Shown here piece by piece: positions 1 through 4,895 of a stretch of 7,614 bases of DNA (positions within the stretch are counted from its first letter, which is position 1; every line of letters starts with the position of its first letter). Origin of the DNA: F23-B02 sp045601285 (lineage in GTDB: Bacteria > Bacillota > Clostridia > Oscillospirales > Oscillospiraceae); assembly GCA_045601285.1 (NCBI GenBank), contig JAZRZJ010000025.1:1-7614 (forward strand). Direction: 5' to 3'. The notes beneath the pieces are model-generated. The model saw nothing but the letters and a program-made list of their open reading frames with translations, did no database searches and was not told where the DNA came from. The position numbers and the translations under genes were made by a program.

Positions 1-1
1 C

Positions 2-145
2 GCCTACACCATGGTTTATGCCTTTAATGTTGACTATCACGCGGTATGGTACGCCGTGCCTATCGGCTGGGTATTCTGCATTGTTCTGGCATGGGGACGC
101 TATTTCAGCGGAGCCTGGGAAAAGAAAGCCCTTGTCAGAAAGTAA
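2..145 (+). CDS. C-terminal fragment of a membrane protein, probably a MATE-family efflux transporter
   Basis: Only the last 47 residues and the TAA stop are present; the gene begins to the left of the window. The visible tail has a short polar stretch, then a hydrophobic aromatic segment beginning YAVPIGWVFCIVLAW, then GRYFSG and a lysine-rich end (WEKKALVRK). A last membrane helix followed by a Tyr/Ser-Gly and a short basic cytoplasmic tail is the usual ending of clostridial MATE-type cation/drug antiporters. That assignment is from family memory and rests on very little sequence, so another polytopic transporter is possible. The frame ends four bases before a strong terminator hairpin and faces the convergent ZIP transporter gene. 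Confidence 0.5.
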   Translation, partial: AYTMVYAFNVDYHAVWYAVPIGWVFCIVLAWGRYFSGAWEKKALVRK

Positions 146-148
146 AAG

Positions 149-192
149 AAAAATTCACTGCGTTCAAAACGAGTGAACGCAGTGAATTTTTT
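149..192. terminator. Bidirectional intrinsic terminator between convergent genes
   Basis: A 17-bp perfect stem (149-165 with 175-191) has a 9-base loop (166-174). The GC-containing core is CACTGCGTTC/GAACGCAGTG, with A-rich 5' and T-rich 3' flanks, so a U-tract follows the stem on both strands. It lies just after the stop of the left-hand membrane protein, and the ZIP stop codon (191-193) begins at its edge. It therefore probably ends both convergent transcripts. Confidence 0.88.
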
Positions 193-1051
193 ATACATAT
201 ACAAGAATGAGTCCCACAAGGGTTCCTATGAGCATGAACAGCGCAGGAAGCTTTGAGCGCCACATGAGAATTGCCTCGGGAAGCAGCTCGCCGAACACAA
301 CGTAGAGCATTGCACCTGCGGCAAAGCTCAGGGATACGGCCAGCCACAGAGGGCTTATGAGGCCAAGAGAGTAGCCAAGCATGGCACCGATGATCGTGGG
401 TACGCCGGAAAGCGCGGTTATGATGATTGCCCTCCACTTGCCCATGCCGCCGGTTATGAGAGGAACTGAAACCGCCATGCCCTCGGGAATGTTGTGAAGA
501 CCGATAACAACGGCAATTACGAAGCCGCTGCCGCCTACGATTGAGCCCGCGTCACCGGCATAGGAGGCGCCGATGACCATGCCCTCGGGAAGATTATGCA
601 GAGCTATGGCGCAGGCCATTACAACGCCCGCAATAAAAAGCTCATGATGCTGATTGCCGCCCTTTCTCTTGTGCATGTGGAAATGGTCGGCGTGAATAAG
701 CTCGTCAAGGTCGTCGGCGGTCTGGGGGTGCTCCTCGTCGATATGGGAAATCTCGGGATTTGTGTTGCGGTCGATGAGGTAGTTCAGCAGGTAAACCAGC
801 AGATAGCCCACAAGGACGCCTGCCACAACAATCCACAGCGCAGTTTCCTCCGTTGCGCCTTCGGGGAAGAACGCCTCCTGAATAAGATCAAAGCACACAA
901 CTGCCAGCATGACACCGCCTGCAAAGCTCAGCAGCAGACTTACGATCTTCGTGGAATCGCGGCGAAGAACCGCGCCCACAAGACCGCCGAGTCCCGTTCC
1001 GCCCACGCCTGCAACGGTGGTTATTATTACGATCCATGCAAAAATACTCAT
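191..1051 (-). CDS. ZIP-family divalent metal transporter (ZupT-like)
   Basis: This 286-aa polytopic membrane protein probably imports zinc or other divalent metals across the cytoplasmic membrane. Two metal-site helices carry the family signature: HNLPEG at residues 152-157 and HNIPEG at 186-191, the pairing seen in bacterial ZupT proteins. Before them lies a cytoplasmic-type loop (about 96-136) rich in His and acidic residues (H103, H108, H120, H123, H125, H127, H135, H136), as expected for the variable metal-binding loop between spans 3 and 4. Hydrophobic segments lie near 3-27, 36-58, 72-93, 138-165, 175-200, 207-230, 236-258 and 268-286, giving the usual eight spans. GGAG at 1059-1062 with 7-base spacing supports the start. 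Substrate specificity cannot be read from the sequence. It converges on the left-hand membrane protein and diverges from the operon at 1204. Confidence 0.93.
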   Translation of the reverse strand: MSIFAWIVIITTVAGVGGTGLGGLVGAVLRRDSTKIVSLLLSFAGGVMLAVVCFDLIQEAFFPEGATEETALWIVVAGVLVGYLLVYLLNYLIDRNTNPEISHIDEEHPQTADDLDELIHADHFHMHKRKGGNQHHELFIAGVVMACAIALHNLPEGMVIGASYAGDAGSIVGGSGFVIAVVIGLHNIPEGMAVSVPLITGGMGKWRAIIITALSGVPTIIGAMLGYSLGLISPLWLAVSLSFAAGAMLYVVFGELLPEAILMWRSKLPALFMLIGTLVGLILVYV

Positions 1052-1080
1052 TTATATTCTCCGTAGTTTTTCATGCTACT

Positions 1081-1109
1081 ATTTTGCGATTCGGGTCCTC
1101 ATTTGTCAA
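1081..1109 (-). promoter_or_regulatory. Promoter of the ZIP transporter gene
   Basis: On the minus strand a perfect -35 TTGACA (1109-1104) is followed by a 17-base spacer and a -10 CAAAAT (1086-1081, 4 of 6 consensus). Transcription would start near 1074, giving a leader of about 23 bases that includes the GGAG ribosome site. No obvious zinc-uptake-regulator operator was recognised. Confidence 0.6.
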
Positions 1110-1132
1110 TAGCTGACGGATAAAAAATATGT

Positions 1133-1160
1133 TTGTTTTAACGACAAAATATAGTATAAT
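1133..1160 (+). promoter_or_regulatory. Promoter of the five-gene operon
   Basis: A perfect -10 TATAAT (1155-1160) lies 16 bases after a weak -35 TTGTTT (1133-1138). Transcription would start near 1167, immediately upstream of the duplicated 12-base element and the first ribosome site. It is back-to-back with the ZIP promoter, so about 20 bases separate the two -35 elements. Confidence 0.6.
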
Positions 1161-1170
1161 GTTATAGTTA

Positions 1171-1194
1171 AAAACACAAAGGAAAACACAAAGG
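1171..1194 (+). repeat. 12-bp tandem duplication carrying the Shine-Dalgarno core
   Basis: AAAACACAAAGG occurs twice with no gap (1171-1182 and 1183-1194). The second copy runs into AAGGAG (1191-1196), 7 bases before the ATG at 1204, and is the functional ribosome site. The first copy yields an extra AAAGGA, 12 bases further upstream. Confidence 0.85.
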
Positions 1195-1203
1195 AGTTAT
1201 ACC

Positions 1204-1428
1204 ATGGAGATAAAATACAAAATATCAGACCGGGCAGAAGCTTTTCTCGCCGAGCATCTCCCCGAGGCGCTTCAGGCGGAAAACAGCTTTCAGGCGCTGA
1301 AAATGCTTTACGAGCTTATTGATGCCAAGGGCTTTGAGGCACCAAAGTACGACAAGCTCAACGACTTCGGCATCGAGGCCGACGAAATCTATGACGAGAT
1401 TTACGAATTAAACTCTCCGGAGGGCTGA
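1204..1428 (+). CDS. Small acidic protein of unknown function, first gene of the operon
   Basis: This is a 74-aa soluble protein with no signal peptide or membrane span. I do not recognise the family. The middle (about residues 12-50) looks mainly helical, with alternating Leu/Ala and charged residues. The C-terminal third is strongly acidic (DFGIEADEIYDEIYELN). There are no cysteines or obvious catalytic motifs. The start is well supported by AAGGAG at 1191-1196 with 7-base spacing. The stop lies two bases before the nitrilase start, and the nitrilase ribosome site (GGAGGG, 1419-1424) is inside this gene's last codons, so the two are almost certainly co-transcribed and coupled. A role as partner or regulator of the nitrilase is only inference from position. 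Confidence 0.82.
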   Translation: MEIKYKISDRAEAFLAEHLPEALQAENSFQALKMLYELIDAKGFEAPKYDKLNDFGIEADEIYDEIYELNSPEG

Positions 1429-1430
1429 TT

Positions 1431-2354
1431 ATGAAAGATTTAAAGGATACCTGCCGCATAGCGCTTGTTCAGGCGACCCCCGTCATGTTTGACAAGGCAA
1501 AGGGTCTTGAAAAAACCCTTGCCCTTATTGAAGAGTCCGCAAAGCAGAATGCGGAGCTCATCGTTTTTCCCGAGCTGTTTATCCCCGGCTATCCCTACGG
1601 CATGACCTTCGGCTTCACCGTGGGCAGCCGCAACGCTGACGGCCGCAGGGACTGGAAGGTCTACTATGACAATTCCATACTCATTCCCGGTCCCGAAACC
1701 GAGGCTCTGGGAAAGGCCGCCAAAAGCGCAAACGCCTACGTCAGCATCGGCGTTTCAGAGCGCGTTGAGGAAAACGGCACGCTTTACAACAGCAACATCA
1801 TCTTTAATCCTCAGGGTGAGCTTGTTTACATTCACCGCAAGCTCAAGCCCACGGGTGCAGAGCGCGTTGTATGGGGCGATGCGGACAAGCACTACTTCCC
1901 CGTCATCGACACCCCCTGGGGCAATGTGGGCAGTCTTATCTGCTGGGAAAGCTATATGCCCCTTGCCCGTGTTGCGCTCTATGAAAAGGGAGTCAGCATC
2001 TATATCTCCCCCAACACCAACGACAATGAGGAGTGGCTCGCCACGATCCGCCACATTGCCATTGAGGGACACTGCTATTTCATAAACAGCGATATGTACT
2101 TCAAACGCTCCGACTATCCCGCCGACCTCCACTGTCCCGAGGAAATCGCACACCTCAATGAAACAGTGTGCCGCGGCGGAAGCTGCATCGTCGACCCCTT
2201 CGGTCACTATGTGAATGAGCCCGTATGGGACAGGGAAGAGATCATCTACGCCGACATTGATATGCAGAAGGTTCCCGCAAGCCGCATGGAATGCGATGCC
2301 TGCGGTCACTATTCCCGCCCCGATGTGCTGAAGCTCAGCTATCCCGACGAATGA
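1431..2354 (+). CDS. Nitrilase / carbon-nitrogen hydrolase family enzyme
   Basis: This 307-aa cytoplasmic enzyme belongs to the nitrilase superfamily, which hydrolyses nitriles or amides with a Glu-Lys-Cys triad. All three catalytic positions are visible: E48 in FPELFIPGYP, K137 in HRKLKPT and C171 in GSLICWES. The second conserved glutamate (E144, in GAERVVWG) is also present. HRKLKPTGAERVVWG followed by ICWESYMPLAR is the pattern of branch-1 true nitrilases rather than the omega-amidase, NAD synthetase or carbamoylputrescine branches. Such enzymes convert R-CN to an acid and ammonia, and some make amides or degrade cyanide; the substrate here is unknown. At 307 residues it lacks the long C-terminal tail of many filament-forming nitrilases. 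The ribosome site GGAGGG (1419-1424) is 6 bases upstream. Its stop overlaps the start of the next gene. Confidence 0.93.
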   Translation: MKDLKDTCRIALVQATPVMFDKAKGLEKTLALIEESAKQNAELIVFPELFIPGYPYGMTFGFTVGSRNADGRRDWKVYYDNSILIPGPETEALGKAAKSANAYVSIGVSERVEENGTLYNSNIIFNPQGELVYIHRKLKPTGAERVVWGDADKHYFPVIDTPWGNVGSLICWESYMPLARVALYEKGVSIYISPNTNDNEEWLATIRHIAIEGHCYFINSDMYFKRSDYPADLHCPEEIAHLNETVCRGGSCIVDPFGHYVNEPVWDREEIIYADIDMQKVPASRMECDACGHYSRPDVLKLSYPDE

Positions 2355-3316
2355 TGATTTACGAATGTGCGCCCATGGAGGGTGTTACCGACTATATTTT
2401 CCGTCAGGCGCAGAGCAGACTTTTTACCCCCGCCGACCGATACTACACGCCCTTTATCTCCCCGACAGCGACCCATCTTTTCACGCCGCGTCAGACACGG
2501 GAGTTCATTCCCGAGCACAACGAGGGCATAAACCTCATTCCACAGCTCATCGGTCACAACGCAGAAGATTTTCTCTGGGCGGCAAATGAGCTTAAAGCCA
2601 TGGGCTACGGAGAGGTAAACTTTAACCTCGGCTGTCCCTCGGGTACCGTTGTCAGCAAGAAAAAGGGTTCGGGACTTTTGTCCGAGCGTCAAATGCTCAC
2701 GGCATTTCTCGATGAGGTTTTTGAAAAGACCCCCGTGGAGATTTCCGTCAAAACCCGCATCGGCACGGAAAGCGCCGATGAATTTGCGGAAATTCTTGAG
2801 CTGTATAACCGCTATCCCATAAAAGAGCTTATTATCCACGCGCGGCTGCAGAAGCAGCAGTACAAGGGTGCTCCGGATATGGCGGCATGGCGCATGGCGA
2901 TAGACGGCAGTAAAGCTCCGCTTTGCTATAACGGGGATATATTTGACAGAAACAGCGGCAAAAAGTTCATGGCAGATTTCCCCCGAACTCAGCATCTTAT
3001 GCTGGGGCGCGGTCTTGCGTCAAACCCCAACCTCATCGGCGAGCTCAAGGGCGCTCCGCCCGTCACAAAGGCTCAGCTTGAGCAGTTCCATGCGGAAGTT
3101 CTCGAGGGCTGCATTCAGCGTACAAGTCAGGACAAGCCCCTGCTTCTGCACATGAAGGAATTCTGGTTCTACTTCTCATGCTGCTTCGAAAATACGGATA
3201 AGCCTCTCAAGGCAATCCGCAAAGCCCAGCGCCTCAGCGATTACAGCAGCGCAGTCAGCGCATTTTTCAGAGATTGCGAGCTTCGCAATCCCGCAGGATT
3301 TCAGGTTATACCTTAG
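2351..3316 (+). CDS. tRNA-dihydrouridine synthase family flavoprotein
   Basis: This 321-aa FMN TIM-barrel enzyme is of the Dus family, which reduces uridines in the tRNA D-loop using NADPH. Motifs appear in family order: APMEGVTDYIFR (7-18), PQLIGHNAEDF (64-74), NLGCPSG with catalytic-type C95 (92-98), GSGLL (106-110), VKTRIG with K134 (133-138), IHAR with H163 (162-165), NGDI (194-197) and GRGLASNP (219-226), then a helical C-terminal region. The in-frame ATG at 2351 overlaps the nitrilase stop as ATGATGA; the ATG at 2354 is equally possible. A longer open frame reaches back to 2291, but that part lies inside the nitrilase and precedes the conserved N-terminus. No clear Shine-Dalgarno site is seen, so translational coupling is likely. 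The exact Dus subtype and tRNA position are not assignable. Confidence 0.9.
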   Translation: MMIYECAPMEGVTDYIFRQAQSRLFTPADRYYTPFISPTATHLFTPRQTREFIPEHNEGINLIPQLIGHNAEDFLWAANELKAMGYGEVNFNLGCPSGTVVSKKKGSGLLSERQMLTAFLDEVFEKTPVEISVKTRIGTESADEFAEILELYNRYPIKELIIHARLQKQQYKGAPDMAAWRMAIDGSKAPLCYNGDIFDRNSGKKFMADFPRTQHLMLGRGLASNPNLIGELKGAPPVTKAQLEQFHAEVLEGCIQRTSQDKPLLLHMKEFWFYFSCCFENTDKPLKAIRKAQRLSDYSSAVSAFFRDCELRNPAGFQVIP

Positions 3317-3328
3317 CGTAGAGACAGC

Positions 3329-3457
3329 ATGGTAAAATTCAAGACTAATACCATTTCTGCTTCCTATGGCAGCGATGACTTTCCTCCTGATATGGTCTGC
3401 ACCGCCGGCACATTGTTCTCTTTCCGCAAAGAGCTGTTGAGTGAGGTGAGAGTATGA
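3329..3457 (+). CDS. Possible 42-aa small protein overlapping the next gene
   Basis: A short frame starts 12 bases after the Dus stop and ends in an ATGA overlap with the 132-aa gene (stop 3455-3457, next ATG 3454-3456). The protein begins MVKFKTNTISASYGSDDFPP and has one cysteine, no membrane span and a basic/acidic C-terminal helix-like stretch. I do not recognise it. In favour of reality: it fills an otherwise empty 137-base gap, is in phase for coupling, and carries the strong ribosome site of the next gene (GAGGTGA, 3443-3449) in its last codons. Against: its own ribosome site is weak (GAGA near 3321-3324) and the length is marginal. It may act only as a coupling leader frame. Confidence 0.45.
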   Translation: MVKFKTNTISASYGSDDFPPDMVCTAGTLFSFRKELLSEVRV

Positions 3458-3852
3458 AAAGCATGATGACAACAAACATCTACATGCCGAAGGGCGTAGT
3501 TGCGATTGTCGGCACCTGCCTGCCCGAAACGCACCCCGAGGGCTACAAAATAATCGCAGATATGGCAGATGAGGTGTACACGCTATGTCTTGAGGAAACC
3601 CACATCAACATGGCGGTCACGAAAATAGGTGCCATGCTCAGCACGGGGAAAGTCACGAAGCTTATTTTTGCCTCTGTTGACCGTTCCCCCCACTGCACGC
3701 AGCTTCACTACATAAAGCACGAAATTGAGCGCACAATGGAGCTGAGCATCGAAGTTGTTGACTATGTTGTACCCGACAGCGAACCTGTTCTTGTTTCCGA
3801 CGAAGCAATCGATATGTCAAAATCCCTGGCAAAGCTCGCGGCAATATATTAA
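3454..3852 (+). CDS. Conserved-looking 132-aa protein of unknown function, last gene of the operon
   Basis: A soluble-looking alpha/beta protein without signal peptide or membrane span; I do not recognise the family with confidence. The sequence alternates hydrophobic strands (GVVAIVG at 14-20, KLIFASVD at 69-76, IEVVDYVV further on) with amphipathic helices, suggesting a small Rossmann-like fold. Polar residues typical of a binding site cluster in GTCLPETHPEG (20-30) and in DRSPHCTQLHY (76-86), with C22, C45 and C81 plus several histidines. These could bind a metal or cofactor, but this is inference. The start at 3454 is supported by GAGGTGA (3443-3449); ATGs at 3463 and 3466 are less well placed. 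The gene overlaps the 42-aa frame by ATGA, and its stop is part of the terminator stem. Confidence 0.82.
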   Translation: MKSMMTTNIYMPKGVVAIVGTCLPETHPEGYKIIADMADEVYTLCLEETHINMAVTKIGAMLSTGKVTKLIFASVDRSPHCTQLHYIKHEIERTMELSIEVVDYVVPDSEPVLVSDEAIDMSKSLAKLAAIY

Positions 3853-3897
3853 ATATAAACAGACCGTCTCTGTTGAGACGGTCTGTTTATATTTAAT
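3848..3897. terminator. Bidirectional terminator with a 23-bp perfect stem
   Basis: A 23-bp perfect inverted repeat (3848-3870 with 3875-3897) has a TGTT loop. Its GC core is CAGACCGTCTC/GAGACGGTCTG, flanked by AAATATAA/TTATATTT, so either strand gives a hairpin followed by an A/U-rich tail. It ends the five-gene operon and the convergent DUF1893 gene. The two stop codons (3850-3852 on +, 3895-3893 on -) sit opposite each other in the stem. Confidence 0.92.
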
Positions 3898-4306
3898 TCA
3901 TTTCTGCAAGGCGTTTTCGTGCGGCGGAAACGATCTCCGAAGGCTCCGAGCAATCCTTCACCGCAAGCTCCACGGGACAGAAATCGGTCTGAGCTCTGTT
4001 CATTATCATCGGCACCTCTATACCGCATTCATGCTCTATTCCGAAGCGGTCGAAAATCTCGATTGCCGCTGTGCTCATTATATTGGCATACACGGCCTTT
4101 GCACCCATAAGGGTATAGATTGCGGCAGGCGCCTTTCCCACGGCCTTGTCAGCCGCCGAGAAGCCTGAGGGCAGATTGCCGATGTCAAGCCATTCCAGAA
4201 GCGGCTTAATTCCGCGCTGCGAAGTAGTAAGCACCCGATCGCCGCAGCATAACACACAGGTATTATTACTGCCCGCAAGTATAGTTTTTGCCTTCTCCAA
4301 ATCCAT
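3893..4306 (-). CDS. DUF1893 (TM1506-like) domain protein
   Basis: A 137-aa soluble protein made almost entirely of one DUF1893 domain. Recognisable family features are SQRGIKPLLEWL (29-40), ADKAVGKAPAA (52-62) and NRAQTDFCPVE (103-113) near the end. The prototype, Thermotoga TM1506, has a cytidine-deaminase-like fold, but the family has no established reaction, so function remains unknown. There is a cysteine cluster at C17, C20 and C21, plus C94 and C110. I chose the ATG at 4306: GGGGTG lies 4 bases upstream on the minus strand, and the promoter places the transcript start near 4327. That leaves too little leader for a ribosome site before the alternative ATG at 4318, which would add MGCN. 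It is a single-gene unit convergent with the operon. Confidence 0.9.
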   Translation of the reverse strand: MDLEKAKTILAGSNNTCVLCCGDRVLTTSQRGIKPLLEWLDIGNLPSGFSAADKAVGKAPAAIYTLMGAKAVYANIMSTAAIEIFDRFGIEHECGIEVPMIMNRAQTDFCPVELAVKDCSEPSEIVSAARKRLAEMN

Positions 4307-4333
4307 ATTGCACCCCATAGCCTTGTTTTCTCA

Positions 4334-4362
4334 ATTATACGGCATCGGCAGGCTGAGGTCAA
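4334..4362 (-). promoter_or_regulatory. Strong promoter of the DUF1893 gene
   Basis: On the minus strand -35 TTGACC (4362-4357) and a perfect -10 TATAAT (4339-4334) are 17 bases apart, a near-consensus housekeeping promoter. The predicted start near 4327 gives a leader of about 20 bases before the ATG at 4306. Confidence 0.8.
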
Positions 4363-4400
4363 GCATACCTACTGCGCAAATGAGGAGTCCGAAAAACGCA

Positions 4401-4432
4401 AAAAATCAGCAGCCCTTGGGCTGCTGATTTTT
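4401..4432 (-). terminator. Intrinsic terminator of the 37-aa protein gene
   Basis: A near-perfect palindrome: AAAAATCAGCAGCC, the loop CTTG, then GGCTGCTGATTTTT. The stem is about 14 bp, with a T5 run on the minus strand. It lies 10 bases after the stop of the small gene and upstream of the DUF1893 promoter, separating the two leftward units. By symmetry it could also work on the plus strand. Confidence 0.88.
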
Positions 4433-4442
4433 ATTGGTTCTT

Positions 4443-4556
4443 TTACTTGCCGTAGCCTATGATAGAATCAAGAACATCGAATTCGTCTTTTGCGTCAGGC
4501 TCGTATGCCAGAACAATGTACCTAATGAGTCCGTAAATGCTGTAAATGAGCTGCAT
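4443..4556 (-). CDS. 37-aa predicted single-span membrane small protein
   Basis: A 37-residue protein beginning MQLIYSIYGLIRYIVLAYEP. Residues 2-18 form a hydrophobic, tyrosine-rich segment long enough to span or lie in the membrane, interrupted by R12. The remaining 19 residues are polar and acidic (DAKDEFDVLDSI) with a GYGK end. The frame is open back to an ATG at 4628, but that lies upstream of the promoter. The ATG at 4556 has a very strong GGAGG (minus strand, 4568-4564) with 7-base spacing. Promoter, ribosome site and terminator are all visible, so the unit is probably expressed and monocistronic. I know no family for it; small regulatory membrane peptide or toxin-like peptide are possibilities only. 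Confidence 0.72.
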   Translation of the reverse strand: MQLIYSIYGLIRYIVLAYEPDAKDEFDVLDSIIGYGK

Positions 4557-4599
4557 AATTTTTCCTCCATATAAAGTGGTTTTGACTATTTCCGACATA

Positions 4600-4628
4600 A
4601 TACTACCACAACATGTATCTTTTGTCAA
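4600..4628 (-). promoter_or_regulatory. Promoter of the 37-aa protein gene
   Basis: On the minus strand a perfect -35 TTGACA (4628-4623), a 17-base spacer and -10 TAGTAT (4605-4600). The predicted start near 4593 gives a leader of about 36 bases carrying the GGAGG site. Confidence 0.75.
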
Positions 4629-4895
4629 TATACTTTTTATTTAATAACTTTAAAAACCAGCGTATTTTCTACTATTTATGCACAGTTTTCGTCATTATGT
4701 CAACATGCGTATTTTGTTAGACATTTTGTTCATTTCTGTGTGTTTTTTGCAAAAACTGTTAATACTCAATTCATAATCATTTGAACAAATTGCTCAGAAT
4801 GTAACACATCGTAACGTTTTTTACTTCAAAATCTGCAAACAGATTTTTTTTAACTTTTTTTCATACGTCATAGGATAACATATAGACTGAGGCTT
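4629..4895. other. AT-rich intergenic stretch without a recognisable gene
   Basis: No coding frame with a plausible ribosome site is seen. The DNA is strongly AT-rich with T-runs and contains the 12-bp palindrome TTTTTGCAAAAA (4744-4755), a small inverted repeat ATTTGAACAAAT (4779-4790) and a terminator-like hairpin (listed separately). A TATAGA (4881-4886) could be a plus-strand -10 for the structured element to the right, but no good -35 accompanies it. Confidence 0.6.
4828..4850 (+). terminator. Terminator-like hairpin with plus-strand U-tract
   Basis: AAAATCTG (4828-4835), loop CAAA, CAGATTTT (4840-4847), then further T's and a second T-run after AAC. It has the form of a plus-strand intrinsic terminator, but the 8-bp stem has only three G-C/C-G pairs and no plus-strand gene precedes it. 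It may end a short unannotated RNA or be chance in AT-rich DNA. Confidence 0.35.

Noticed and set aside
596..1066. 156-codon plus-strand frame antisense to the ZIP gene
   Set aside because: It is opposite a well-supported ZIP transporter and gives a low-complexity Gln/Asn/His-rich product without recognisable features.
1755..2309. 184-codon open frame antisense to the nitrilase gene
   Set aside because: It lies wholly opposite a gene with clear family motifs, shows no family pattern of its own and has no ribosome site; it is a composition shadow.
2291..2350. 20-codon N-terminal extension of the Dus gene
   Set aside because: It overlaps the nitrilase C-terminus, has no family similarity, and the conserved Dus N-terminus (APMEGVTD) begins right after the ATG at 2351.
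2339..2995. 218-codon minus-strand frame opposite the Dus gene
   Set aside because: The Dus frame carries all expected motifs in order; the antisense product has none and no ribosome site.
4443..4628. 61-codon version of the small membrane protein starting at 4628
   Set aside because: The ATG at 4628 coincides with the -35 element and lacks a ribosome site; the ATG at 4556 has an optimal GGAGG.
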